From Sphingobacterium litopenaei (GTDB taxonomy: Bacteria; Bacteroidota; Bacteroidia; Sphingobacteriales; Sphingobacteriaceae): a stretch of DNA of 40,125 nt. Positions 16,428 to 23,474 of the stretch are shown here, piece by piece. Both the position numbers and the translations under genes were made by a program. The notes under the pieces are model-generated. The model saw nothing but the letters and a program-made list of their open reading frames with translations, was not told where the DNA came from and made no database searches. Each line of letters begins with the position of its first letter. Positions within the stretch are counted from its first letter, which is position 1. The DNA is taken from assembly GCF_014692495.1 (NCBI RefSeq), contig NZ_JACOIJ010000030.1, positions 1-40,125 of the forward strand. Reading direction: 5' to 3'.

Positions 16428-16558
16428 ACCTTCTACGTCTAAGTACCTACTCCTCTAATTTTAAACACTTGTATTTCAAATAATAACAACTATGACTTAG
16501 GGCATATGTTAGAAAGTAGAAAAGCAAACAAAACAATTCACACTAAAATTAATTGCTT

Positions 16559-17516
16559 CTGTTCTACCATGTAAAAAATCTAATTCATCCTATCGTCGAT
16601 GATCAACCAGCCCCATCAGCAGCAAACGCCTTACAAGAAGGGCTTGGTGGTCAATTTGGGGAAATGCGTACCATGATGCAGTTCCTATTCCAAAGTTTTA
16701 ATTTCCGCGGAAATGGAATTCCTTATTTAGATCTAATTCAGGGAGTGGGCTTAGAAGAAATTAGCCATGTGGAGCTAATTACAAAAACTATTTCCAAACT
16801 ATTATGCGGTGCTCCGGGATACGACGGAGGAAAATTTGATACGTCAGGCGCAGGAGGCGTACCTACAATGGATATGGCTAAAGAACAGCAGAATCCACAT
16901 CATTTTATTATGGGTGCGCAAGCAGCTTTACCTGTAGATGCAGCGGGAAACCCATGGAGTGGTTCTTATGTGCACAATCATGATAATCTTGTGTTAGACT
17001 TGATGGATAATTTGGTACTTGAAGCAACGGGACGTTTGCAGAAATCTCGTATCTATCAAATGTCCAGTAAAAACGTTACGGTCTACCATTTCGTTTTTGA
17101 TAGTCCGAGATGAAGCACACCAGATGGCTTTTGCTAAGGCTTTAGAAACGTTAGGTGTAAATTGGGCGAAAGTGTTACCGGTGCCAAAATTTGATGCAAC
17201 ACAATTTCCAGAAGTAAGAAAACTAATGGAACAAGGCGTACACCGTGAACAATATACTTTCCGTTTGGATGGTTCGATGATGGATCAAATATTCCAAGGT
17301 CCTTCAACAAGCAATGATGGAACGGAGTTAGTGACGTTGGCAGAGCCAAAAGAGTCTTATCCTTGCCCTATAGCTCCAGAAAGACCAGAAGAGTTTGCAC
17401 CAGGACTAGATCCTGAAATGCAAGCATTAGCTGATGCCTTTATGGAATTCAAAGAGAAAACCCTGGAGGATATGGAAGATAAGGCTGGTCCTAATCCTCG
17501 AAATCCGGAAGAATAA
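16559..17516 (+). pseudogene. Manganese catalase, broken by frameshift and lacking an ATG start
   Basis: Ferritin-like Mn-catalase (dismutates H2O2) in two frames. Frame 1 starts without ATG: a stop at 16550 precedes TTG 16553 and CTG 16559, and the family start MFYHVK aligns with the CTG. It covers the first Mn ligands: GEMRTMMQF (Glu), EEISHVELI (Glu, His) and NLVLEATGRLQ (Glu), and runs off at 17113. Frame 2 continues with KTLRSTISFLIVRDEAHQMA, which holds the last His ligand, and the normal C-terminal half (RLDGSMMDQIFQGPS) to 17516. The break lies in the five-A run near 17070 and needs two missing bases or one extra. The product of frame 1 lacks the last ligand and should be inactive. 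The terminator at 17566-17601 remains intact. Confidence 0.85.
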
Positions 17517-17565
17517 AAATACTGTGATTTTTTATAACCCCTAGCTCAAGTGGTTAATACCTCCA

Positions 17566-17601
17566 AGCCCCATACATAGCTATATGTTTGGGGCTCATTT
17601 T
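17566..17601 (+). terminator. Intrinsic terminator of the catalase gene
   Basis: A stem AGCCCCA (17566-17572) with TGGGGCT (17589-17595), extended inward by ACATA/TATGT around one mismatch, followed by CATTTTTTA on the plus strand. The T-run overlaps the end of the convergent minus gene at 17602. Confidence 0.85.
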
Positions 17602-18201
17602 TTATTGCTGTTTTGCTAAACCATCTATTAAGGCTTTCCACTGTGGATAGGAAGCCCCTAATTTAGCTCCTAAGCCGACTAAGAAATTTCGCACATTATC
17701 CAGCATATTTTCAGTTTCGGTATTGATTACTTCATTTCGCCCAGCGTATTGCAAGGTTACCATTTCGCCTTCTTGTTTAATGACTATATTTGAAGAAGTG
17801 TATTTCTTGAAAAAATGGGATGCTGTGTCTTTATCTAGTGTCATGGGATCTGGACAAGGTTGTAAGGATATAAATGTTTTCCTTTTATTCTGGTGATCAT
17901 ATTGATCTAGTGACGTTACTTTTACCCAGTCATAGCCTTCGGCTGAAGGTACCCCGGGACCTGGAATATCGATTCGGATAAAATCATTTTTGCGGACCCG
18001 ACGCATTTGGATTTCATTTTTTTCATTTACGATAATAAACTCAGCAGAAACTCCAATCGCCGTCTGTTTCCAATTGTTTACATCTAATAGTTTTTGGACG
18101 ATTTCTCTATATCTATTGTACGCCTTAGTTTCGTCGGATAAAATAAGTTCTCTTGAATAATCTAATGATTTACCAACTACTTGTTCTGGAATCTTGCTCA
18201 T
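17602..18201 (-). CDS. Conserved-looking hypothetical protein
   Basis: 199 residues, no signal peptide or membrane segment. The N-terminal part is charged and helical (to about residue 40). A middle region reads like beta strands (WKQTAIGVSAEFIIVNEKNE, IDIPGPG, YDWVKVTSLDQYD) and is followed by FISLQPCPDPM and a compact C-terminal helix with repeated Gly (VGLGAKLGASYPQWKALI). No catalytic motif stands out and I do not recognise the family. It is convergent with the catalase gene and divergent from the alcohol dehydrogenase gene, so it is its own transcription unit in the stress region. Confidence 0.7.
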   Translation of the reverse strand: MSKIPEQVVGKSLDYSRELILSDETKAYNRYREIVQKLLDVNNWKQTAIGVSAEFIIVNEKNEIQMRRVRKNDFIRIDIPGPGVPSAEGYDWVKVTSLDQYDHQNKRKTFISLQPCPDPMTLDKDTASHFFKKYTSSNIVIKQEGEMVTLQYAGRNEVINTETENMLDNVRNFLVGLGAKLGASYPQWKALIDGLAKQQ

Positions 18202-18286
18202 AATATTGAAAATTTAATCTTTGTTAATCATTTTAAAAGCTAACATTCTGTTGTTATAGATGGTTGATAGATAATTATTTAAAGCG

Positions 18287-18314
18287 TAAAAACCGTTGTT
18301 TCGTATTAATACGG
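18287..18314 (+). promoter_or_regulatory. Bipartite motif TAAAAACC-N12-TAATACGG
   Basis: Box 1 at 18287-18294 and box 2 at 18307-18314; starts are 20 nt apart. Both octamers are identical to those at 723-751. Box 2 sits in a perfect palindrome CGTATTAATACG (18302-18313), and a further TAGTACGG occurs at 18329-18336. It lies 96 nt before the alcohol dehydrogenase start at 18411. Confidence 0.4.
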
Positions 18315-18410
18315 TTTGTTTATACATTTAGTACGGCTTTTATGTTAAAATGCAAACTGAGTTTGCTTTCATATGGTTCACATCCTAAACAAGAAACAAA
18401 AATTCTGCCT

Positions 18411-19550
18411 ATGAAAGCTATGAACTACAGAGGGCCATTTCGAGTTCGCGTCGACGAAAAACCAATGCCCGAAATTTTACATCCCCGAGATGCTATCGTA
18501 CAGGTGACACGAGCTTGTATATGTGGATCTGACTTACATCTCTATCACGGTATGGTACCTGATACGAGAGTTGGAAGTACATTTGGTCATGAGTTCATCG
18601 GAATCGTTCGAGAGCTTGGAAGTGGCGTTACTAATTTAAAAGTAGGTGACAGGGTTCTTGTACCTTTTAATATTGCCTGTGGCGAATGTATATTTTGTGT
18701 GCAGGGTTTGTACGCTAATTGCCATGAATCCAATACTATGTCTACAGCAGCAGGAGGGATTTTTGGATATTCCCATCTAGCTGGAGGATATGATGGCGGA
18801 CAAGCAGAATATGTGCGTGTACCGTATGCGGATGTAGGTCCTACAGTCATACCAGAAGGGATGGACGAAGAAGATGCTTTATTATTAACTGACGTACTTC
18901 CAACTGGTTATCAAGCTGCGGAAATGGGCGGAATCCAAAAAGGCGATACAGTTGTAGTATTTGGTGCAGGTCCGGTTGGGATAATGGCTGCAAAATGTGC
19001 CTGGCTTTTTGGTGCTGAACGCGTTATAGTTATCGACCATTTAGAATATCGTTTGGATTTTGTTAAAAACTATGCAAACTGTGAGGTTTATAATTTCAAA
19101 TCCATTGAAGATCCTGTTTTATTTATCAAGCATATAACCAATTGGCTAGGTGCTGATGTGTGTATTGACGCAGTAGGGTCGGATGCCTGTGGTAATGCGC
19201 TGCAGACAATCACCGGTAAGAAATTATTACTACAAGCAGGAGCTGCCACTGCCTTACATTGGGCAATCAATTCGGTGAAAAAAGGAGGTATAGTTTCTGT
19301 GGTAGGGGTATACGGTCCAACGGATAATCTTATTCCTATAGGTAATGTACTTAATAAAGGTATTACGATACGTGCAAATCAAACTTCGGTGAAACGTCTT
19401 TTACCAAAATTGATGCAGCATGTTCAAGACGGAATTTTGAGTCCTAAAGATATTATTACACATCGATTTGCTTTAGAAGAGATACCTGATGCATACCGCA
19501 TTTTCTCTTCCAAATTGGATGAGTGTATCAAACCAGTAATTGTTTTATAA
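18411..19550 (+). CDS. Zinc-dependent alcohol dehydrogenase (MDR family)
   Basis: 379 residues from ATG 18411; the open frame goes back to 18264 but that part holds no family sequence and crosses the promoter motif. Catalytic zinc ligands are in ACICGSDLH (Cys, then GHEF with His). The structural zinc site is CGECIFCVQGLYANC (four Cys). The NAD(P)-binding motif is VVVFGAGPVGIMAAK at about residue 185. The split between GroES-like and Rossmann domains is normal for formaldehyde/threonine-dehydrogenase-like MDR enzymes. It probably oxidises an alcohol or reduces an aldehyde in the cytoplasm; the substrate is not decided. Two small stress-type genes follow at 18 and 21 nt spacing, so one operon. 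Confidence 0.9.
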   Translation: MKAMNYRGPFRVRVDEKPMPEILHPRDAIVQVTRACICGSDLHLYHGMVPDTRVGSTFGHEFIGIVRELGSGVTNLKVGDRVLVPFNIACGECIFCVQGLYANCHESNTMSTAAGGIFGYSHLAGGYDGGQAEYVRVPYADVGPTVIPEGMDEEDALLLTDVLPTGYQAAEMGGIQKGDTVVVFGAGPVGIMAAKCAWLFGAERVIVIDHLEYRLDFVKNYANCEVYNFKSIEDPVLFIKHITNWLGADVCIDAVGSDACGNALQTITGKKLLLQAGAATALHWAINSVKKGGIVSVVGVYGPTDNLIPIGNVLNKGITIRANQTSVKRLLPKLMQHVQDGILSPKDIITHRFALEEIPDAYRIFSSKLDECIKPVIVL

Positions 19551-19568
19551 TTCTAAAAATTTAAGACT

Positions 19569-20045
19569 ATGAATCTAAGAACTAAAGATATTTATGTAAG
19601 CGAGGGGTGGGGTATCGATGAAAATAAAGAGAACGACCCAACCTATCCGATGCGAAATAGAGAATACACTAAAGTGCCTTCTCGTCCAGAGCAACAGATC
19701 GCTCGTGTAGAAATTTTGCAATCCAACGAAAGACCACATTATACGGCTGTTTTCGGCGAAACGGTTCCGCCTTCTGGAATAAGTGGTCAGCTAAGACGAT
19801 ACGCATTTCAACATAGTGAGTCGCGCTATAGACATTGGCTCCCGTTGCTGTTAGCAGATAGAATTAATGTAGTAGAAGAATTAGTTAATGATATCAAAAA
19901 AGGGAATATTCCAAATCTTTTCGTAGAAATGGGAGGACGTGCCTTATGGAAACATGATAAGCGTACACTATTAATGAAAACCGCACGTTATACTTTGTGT
20001 ACTGTTGCTGCATTTTGGCTTATAGGAAGAGTATTCAAGAAGTAA
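19569..20045 (+). CDS. Hypothetical protein with C-terminal membrane helix
   Basis: 158 residues. The N-terminal two thirds is polar and Arg-rich, with recognisable stretches EGWGIDENKENDP, FGETVPPSGISGQLRR and RYRHWLPLLLADRINVVEEL. A single hydrophobic segment near the end (YTLCTVAAFWLIGRV) is followed by a short basic tail, so it may be tail-anchored in the inner membrane. The family is not known to me by function. It follows the alcohol dehydrogenase by 18 nt and precedes another small gene by 21 nt, so it is likely part of one transcript. Confidence 0.7.
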   Translation: MNLRTKDIYVSEGWGIDENKENDPTYPMRNREYTKVPSRPEQQIARVEILQSNERPHYTAVFGETVPPSGISGQLRRYAFQHSESRYRHWLPLLLADRINVVEELVNDIKKGNIPNLFVEMGGRALWKHDKRTLLMKTARYTLCTVAAFWLIGRVFKK

Positions 20046-20066
20046 TAACCTCAAATAGTTTAACTC

Positions 20067-20318
20067 ATGTATTTAGATGCTGTAGGAAAAACCAAGATTA
20101 TTAAAAGCAGTAAAAGCAAAGGTGAGCTTACTTTCAAAGAAGTCGTGCATAAAGAGTGTGAGGATAGTGAGGAAGTAATACTACATTTAAAGGCTTTGCA
20201 GAAATCTTATGGGGAAAACCCAGCATATGAACTATTGCATGGATTAAAAGATCGGATGTCAATATGTTTTAAAGATAAATTGACTGACGAAGAAATTTGC
20301 TTTTATGCTTCTTATTAA
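20067..20318 (+). CDS. Small hypothetical protein
   Basis: 83 residues, soluble and helical in appearance (SEEVILHLKALQKSYGE, AYELLHGLKDR). It is Lys-rich at the N-terminus (KTKIIKSSKSKGE) and contains three Cys scattered in the chain. It has no domain that I recognise. It is the last gene of the alcohol dehydrogenase operon, 21 nt after the previous stop, and ends 35 nt before a terminator. No homologous function can be offered. Confidence 0.55.
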   Translation: MYLDAVGKTKIIKSSKSKGELTFKEVVHKECEDSEEVILHLKALQKSYGENPAYELLHGLKDRMSICFKDKLTDEEICFYASY

Positions 20319-20353
20319 ACAGATTAAAATCTCCCTTAATCAATATAAAAATG

Positions 20354-20383
20354 AAAAGCTTTAGACAATTGTCTAGAGCTTTT
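20354..20383. terminator. Bidirectional terminator
   Basis: A near-perfect 30-nt palindrome (AAAAGCT...TAGACAATTGTCTA...AGCTTTT) with T-rich and A-rich ends. It separates the plus-strand alcohol dehydrogenase operon from the convergent minus-strand operon ending at 20418, so it can serve both. Confidence 0.75.
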
Positions 20384-20417
20384 CTATTTATAAGGATTGT
20401 TAAGTAGTAATTTTTGA

Positions 20418-21500
20418 TTAATAGATCTCGTAATGTTGGTAAATGTACGCCAGCCAATAACTTATGGTGCTTTCTGCACCTTGATTTTGATTAATTGTAT
20501 TCTTATCTAACCCATCTTTGCAGCCCTTTGTGAATGGATCGAAAAGCTCTGCTTGCAATCTATTAGTGCCATGAAACCAACTGAAACAGCATTTGGCTTT
20601 GTAATGGAATTTGGGCGCGTTATTGATTTCTGCTAGCTTTTGATACATCAAAATTAGCGAAGGTATTTCAATAGCTTGTTCACCGGCGCTGGCTTTTTCG
20701 CCATTCTTTTTAAGCCAGCCTGCATTTCCTATTAACTCTACCGTGTTTTCTTTAAAGATAATTTCATCCAAAAAGGTAGCACTGTCAATGGCGTAAGTCA
20801 AGTATTTTTCTTCGAATAAAATATCTTTAGTAAGCATTAAGCTATATGGAATGATGGCGTTATCATAGCTGATAACTTCCTCGTACCATTGCCATCCATC
20901 GCTTGAAGCTTTTTCGTATTCATTGCTGATAAAATCTGCCAATAAATAAATTTCTTTGATCAAATCTTTTTGATACTTTTTGGATTTGAGCATGTAAACT
21001 AAACCACACAACGCATAAGCATTTGCTCGAATAGAGCGCAACTCGCTGATATGCGGATAAGCTCGATCTACTATTTCCTTTAATAATTGCTGAATATGTG
21101 GTCTATTATCATTATACATCAAACTTCCTAACGACCATATTGTTCGTCCAAACGCATCTTCTGTGCCGTAATCATCTAAGAATCTATGATCAAATGAAAG
21201 AAAGTTGCCGAACATGCCATTCTCACGTTGCATATAATGAATGTAAGCGAGATAGGTGTCAATTAATGCATCACAAGAATGAGGTTGTATTTTATTGGCT
21301 AATCCTGCTAGCATTAAAGCCCTGGAATTGTCATCAATACAATACCCATGATTGTAATCTGGAGTAGCAAATTTAGCATGCTGCACAATTCCAACGGTGT
21401 CTGTCAGTCGGCGTATATGTGCTAAATCTAGCTCACTTTGAAATCTTTTTATAGAGGTTCTCGATTCCTCCTTCAATCCATACTTAGAGGTTAAAATCAT
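20418..21500 (-). CDS. Toroid-fold glycosidase-like protein
   Basis: 360 residues with the look of an (alpha/alpha) six-hairpin toroid: repeated helix pairs, aromatic-rich loops and many acidic residues. Notable segments are DYNHGYCIDDNSRALMLAGL near residue 50, RTIWSLGSLM near 120, DGWQWYEEVISYDNAIIPYS near 200 and DKNTINQNQGAESTISYWLA near the C-terminus. No signal peptide is present, so it acts in the cytoplasm. The family is often found next to glycosyltransferases in Bacteroidota and may cleave or phosphorolyse the glycan they make; a catalytic residue cannot be assigned from here. It lies 12 nt after a GT4 gene, so they form one operon. Confidence 0.7.
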   Translation of the reverse strand: MILTSKYGLKEESRTSIKRFQSELDLAHIRRLTDTVGIVQHAKFATPDYNHGYCIDDNSRALMLAGLANKIQPHSCDALIDTYLAYIHYMQRENGMFGNFLSFDHRFLDDYGTEDAFGRTIWSLGSLMYNDNRPHIQQLLKEIVDRAYPHISELRSIRANAYALCGLVYMLKSKKYQKDLIKEIYLLADFISNEYEKASSDGWQWYEEVISYDNAIIPYSLMLTKDILFEEKYLTYAIDSATFLDEIIFKENTVELIGNAGWLKKNGEKASAGEQAIEIPSLILMYQKLAEINNAPKFHYKAKCCFSWFHGTNRLQAELFDPFTKGCKDGLDKNTINQNQGAESTISYWLAYIYQHYEIY

Positions 21501-21512
21501 AATTGCATGAAT

Positions 21513-22652
21513 TTAAGCACGTTTATAAAATTTGGTGTTGGTGTTGTATATAGCGTGTATCAATTGAACATGGCTGCGTCCTACATTAGGCCATTGCATT
21601 TTTTCACCATGTATTCTTGCATTGTTTCTGTATTTCTCTAATAATTTCGAATCTTCCAAAAGATTATTTATTACTTCGGCTAATTGTTTTGAATCACAAA
21701 AGTCAAACAATAATCCTCTTTCTTCAGCTAACAAATCTTTTGCATACAAGTAAGGAGTAGAGATTACTGCCGCACCTGCTCCTAAAGCAAAGGTAAGCGT
21801 GCCACTGCTGATTTGGTTCTCATTAGGATAAGGAGTTACATACATATCACAAGCCGTAAGATAATCTTTCAGCAATTCTTCCGTAGCAAATTCATTTACA
21901 AACTCTACTTTATCCGATATACCTAATTTCTTACATTTATCAATTAGCGAATTTCGATACGCTTCACCTTCTTCTTTCAATACATTAGGATGGGTGATAC
22001 CTAAAATAATATATTTAAAATTAGGATCTCTTACCTCTTTAACTGCTTCGATAGCTGTTTCAAATCCTTTTCCTCTTCCCAAAAATCCAAAACTCAATAA
22101 TACCTTCTTGTTTTTAAGATTTAATTTCTTCTTAGCTTTTTCGAATTCGTAATCAAAAACTGGTACACCATGTGGAATCATTTTGATTTTGCTGGAAGGA
22201 ATTTGATAAATAGAATGCAGCATATTTACAGCCCAATTGGTCATCACAGTGACCATATTACTAATCTGTCCCAATTCTTGTAGCACTTCTTTTTCTTTGA
22301 TTGAAGGTTTTGGTAGAATAGTATGTAGATTAGAAATAATTGGGATATGTAATAGTTTGCATAAAGTTAGAATATACTCACCACACTCACCGCCAAAGAT
22401 TCCGTACTCGTGTTGAATGATACACACATCGTAAGTATTTATAAAGTGAGCGGCTTTTACATAACTCTTTAACTCTTGTTTTTCGATGGTGTAGGCTACT
22501 TCTTCGGGAAAATTACAGTCTTCATTATTTGAAATAGCTACAATATGTATAATATCATTAGATGCTAATCGCAAACTTTTGTATAAGTCCTGCGCAAATG
22601 TAGCAATGCCACATTTTTGAGGCGGATAAGTGGATAGAATAGCTACTTTCAT
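21513..22652 (-). CDS. Glycosyltransferase family 4
   Basis: 379 residues with a GT-B fold. The N-terminal start is MKVAILSTYPPQKCGIATFA, a frequent GT4 opening with the acceptor-side Gly-rich loop. The donor half has KVLLSFGFLGRGKGFETAIEA near residue 190 and PYPNENQISSGTLTFALGAG around residue 275, replacing the canonical EPFGxxxLE. It likely transfers a sugar from a nucleotide-sugar donor to a soluble or lipid-linked acceptor in the cytoplasm. It is the first gene of an operon with the downstream toroid protein. The sugar is unknown; mannose is common for this branch, but that is inference. Confidence 0.85.
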   Translation of the reverse strand: MKVAILSTYPPQKCGIATFAQDLYKSLRLASNDIIHIVAISNNEDCNFPEEVAYTIEKQELKSYVKAAHFINTYDVCIIQHEYGIFGGECGEYILTLCKLLHIPIISNLHTILPKPSIKEKEVLQELGQISNMVTVMTNWAVNMLHSIYQIPSSKIKMIPHGVPVFDYEFEKAKKKLNLKNKKVLLSFGFLGRGKGFETAIEAVKEVRDPNFKYIILGITHPNVLKEEGEAYRNSLIDKCKKLGISDKVEFVNEFATEELLKDYLTACDMYVTPYPNENQISSGTLTFALGAGAAVISTPYLYAKDLLAEERGLLFDFCDSKQLAEVINNLLEDSKLLEKYRNNARIHGEKMQWPNVGRSHVQLIHAIYNTNTKFYKRA

Positions 22653-22697
22653 AGTATATTGATCTTTATTTGCTAGTGTGTAAATGTATATTTAAAG

Positions 22698-22736
22698 AAC
22701 AGTTAGAAACCAAAATTGTTCTAAACTGTTTTTTGC
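22698..22736. terminator. Hairpin with T-run, possible terminator
   Basis: An 11-bp stem with one bulge (22698-22708 with 22719-22730) and a 10-nt loop, followed on the plus strand by TTTTTT. It lies between two minus-strand genes, where the minus-strand side is only weakly T-rich (CTTTAAAT). It may partly end the short-chain dehydrogenase transcript. Confidence 0.4.
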
Positions 22737-22743
22737 GTTTAAT

Positions 22744-23472
22744 TTAAATAATCTGTTGCAGTGGTTTAACTTTGATTTCACAAAGGTTTACACGTTTTGG
22801 TTGATTCAAAGCATAAATAACAATATCCGCTATATCTTCAGCTTTTAGCATTTCATACTCAGCTTGTTTTTCGCGTTCTTCGTCAGGAGTCGTGGATTGC
22901 ATATCTGAACCTACCAATCCAGGTTCTATAAGCGTAACGCGAATATTGCTTGGATTAAGTTCTTTGCGCAAAGCCTCTGAAAATCCTCTAATACCAGATT
23001 TTGTTGCGACATAACCAGAACTTTCCGCATCTCTGGTAGATGCACTCATAGACCCAATTTGGATGATTTCGCCTTCGATATTATTGGCTTTCATGGTCTC
23101 TCCAATATGTCCGGCTAACCACATGTATGAAAGTAAATTGGTATTTACTAAATACTGTAAATCTTGTATAGACTTGCCTTCAACAGAATCATAACCTATT
23201 GCTGCATTATTCACTAATACATGAAAAGAACCGTATTCAGCATCCCATTTTGTAATTTGTTGCTCAAAAGCTACTAAATCCGTCACATCTGTCAATGCAA
23301 AGTGAAATCTATGCGATAGACCTCTTACCGCAATATCTTGCTTTAAGTCTTCTAATTTTTCTTCGCTTCTACCAATCAAAAATACATTGTAGTCATTTTG
23401 CGCTAATTCTAAAGCTATAGCTCTTCCAATTCCTGCTGTTCCTCCTGTAAGTAATACGTTTTTTCTGCTCAT
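22744..23472 (-). CDS. Short-chain dehydrogenase/reductase
   Basis: 242 residues, the classical SDR length. The cofactor site TGGTAGIGRAI is at residues 9-19, NNAAIG near 87, the catalytic Ser in QIGSMSAS near 138, and the YVATK tetrad (Tyr-x-x-x-Lys) near 153. A fairly acidic/neutral residue set after beta strand 2 (GRSEEKLEDL) with Arg suggests NADP use, though this is not certain. Substrate unknown; it is a cytoplasmic oxidoreductase. It sits 2 nt from the downstream end of the 727-residue gene at 23475, so the two are tightly linked in one minus-strand operon of stress genes. Confidence 0.9.
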   Translation of the reverse strand: MSRKNVLLTGGTAGIGRAIALELAQNDYNVFLIGRSEEKLEDLKQDIAVRGLSHRFHFALTDVTDLVAFEQQITKWDAEYGSFHVLVNNAAIGYDSVEGKSIQDLQYLVNTNLLSYMWLAGHIGETMKANNIEGEIIQIGSMSASTRDAESSGYVATKSGIRGFSEALRKELNPSNIRVTLIEPGLVGSDMQSTTPDEEREKQAEYEMLKAEDIADIVIYALNQPKRVNLCEIKVKPLQQII

Positions 23473-23474
23473 AA

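Noticed and set aside
17542..17557. Stretch resembling a tRNA D-arm (TAGCTCAAGTGGTTAA)
   Set aside because: There is no acceptor stem, anticodon arm or T-arm around it; it lies in the 3' leader of the catalase terminator and is probably chance.
23453..23460. TAATACGT in the first codons of the SDR gene
   Set aside because: It is inside coding sequence on the opposite strand and lacks a partner box; a chance match.
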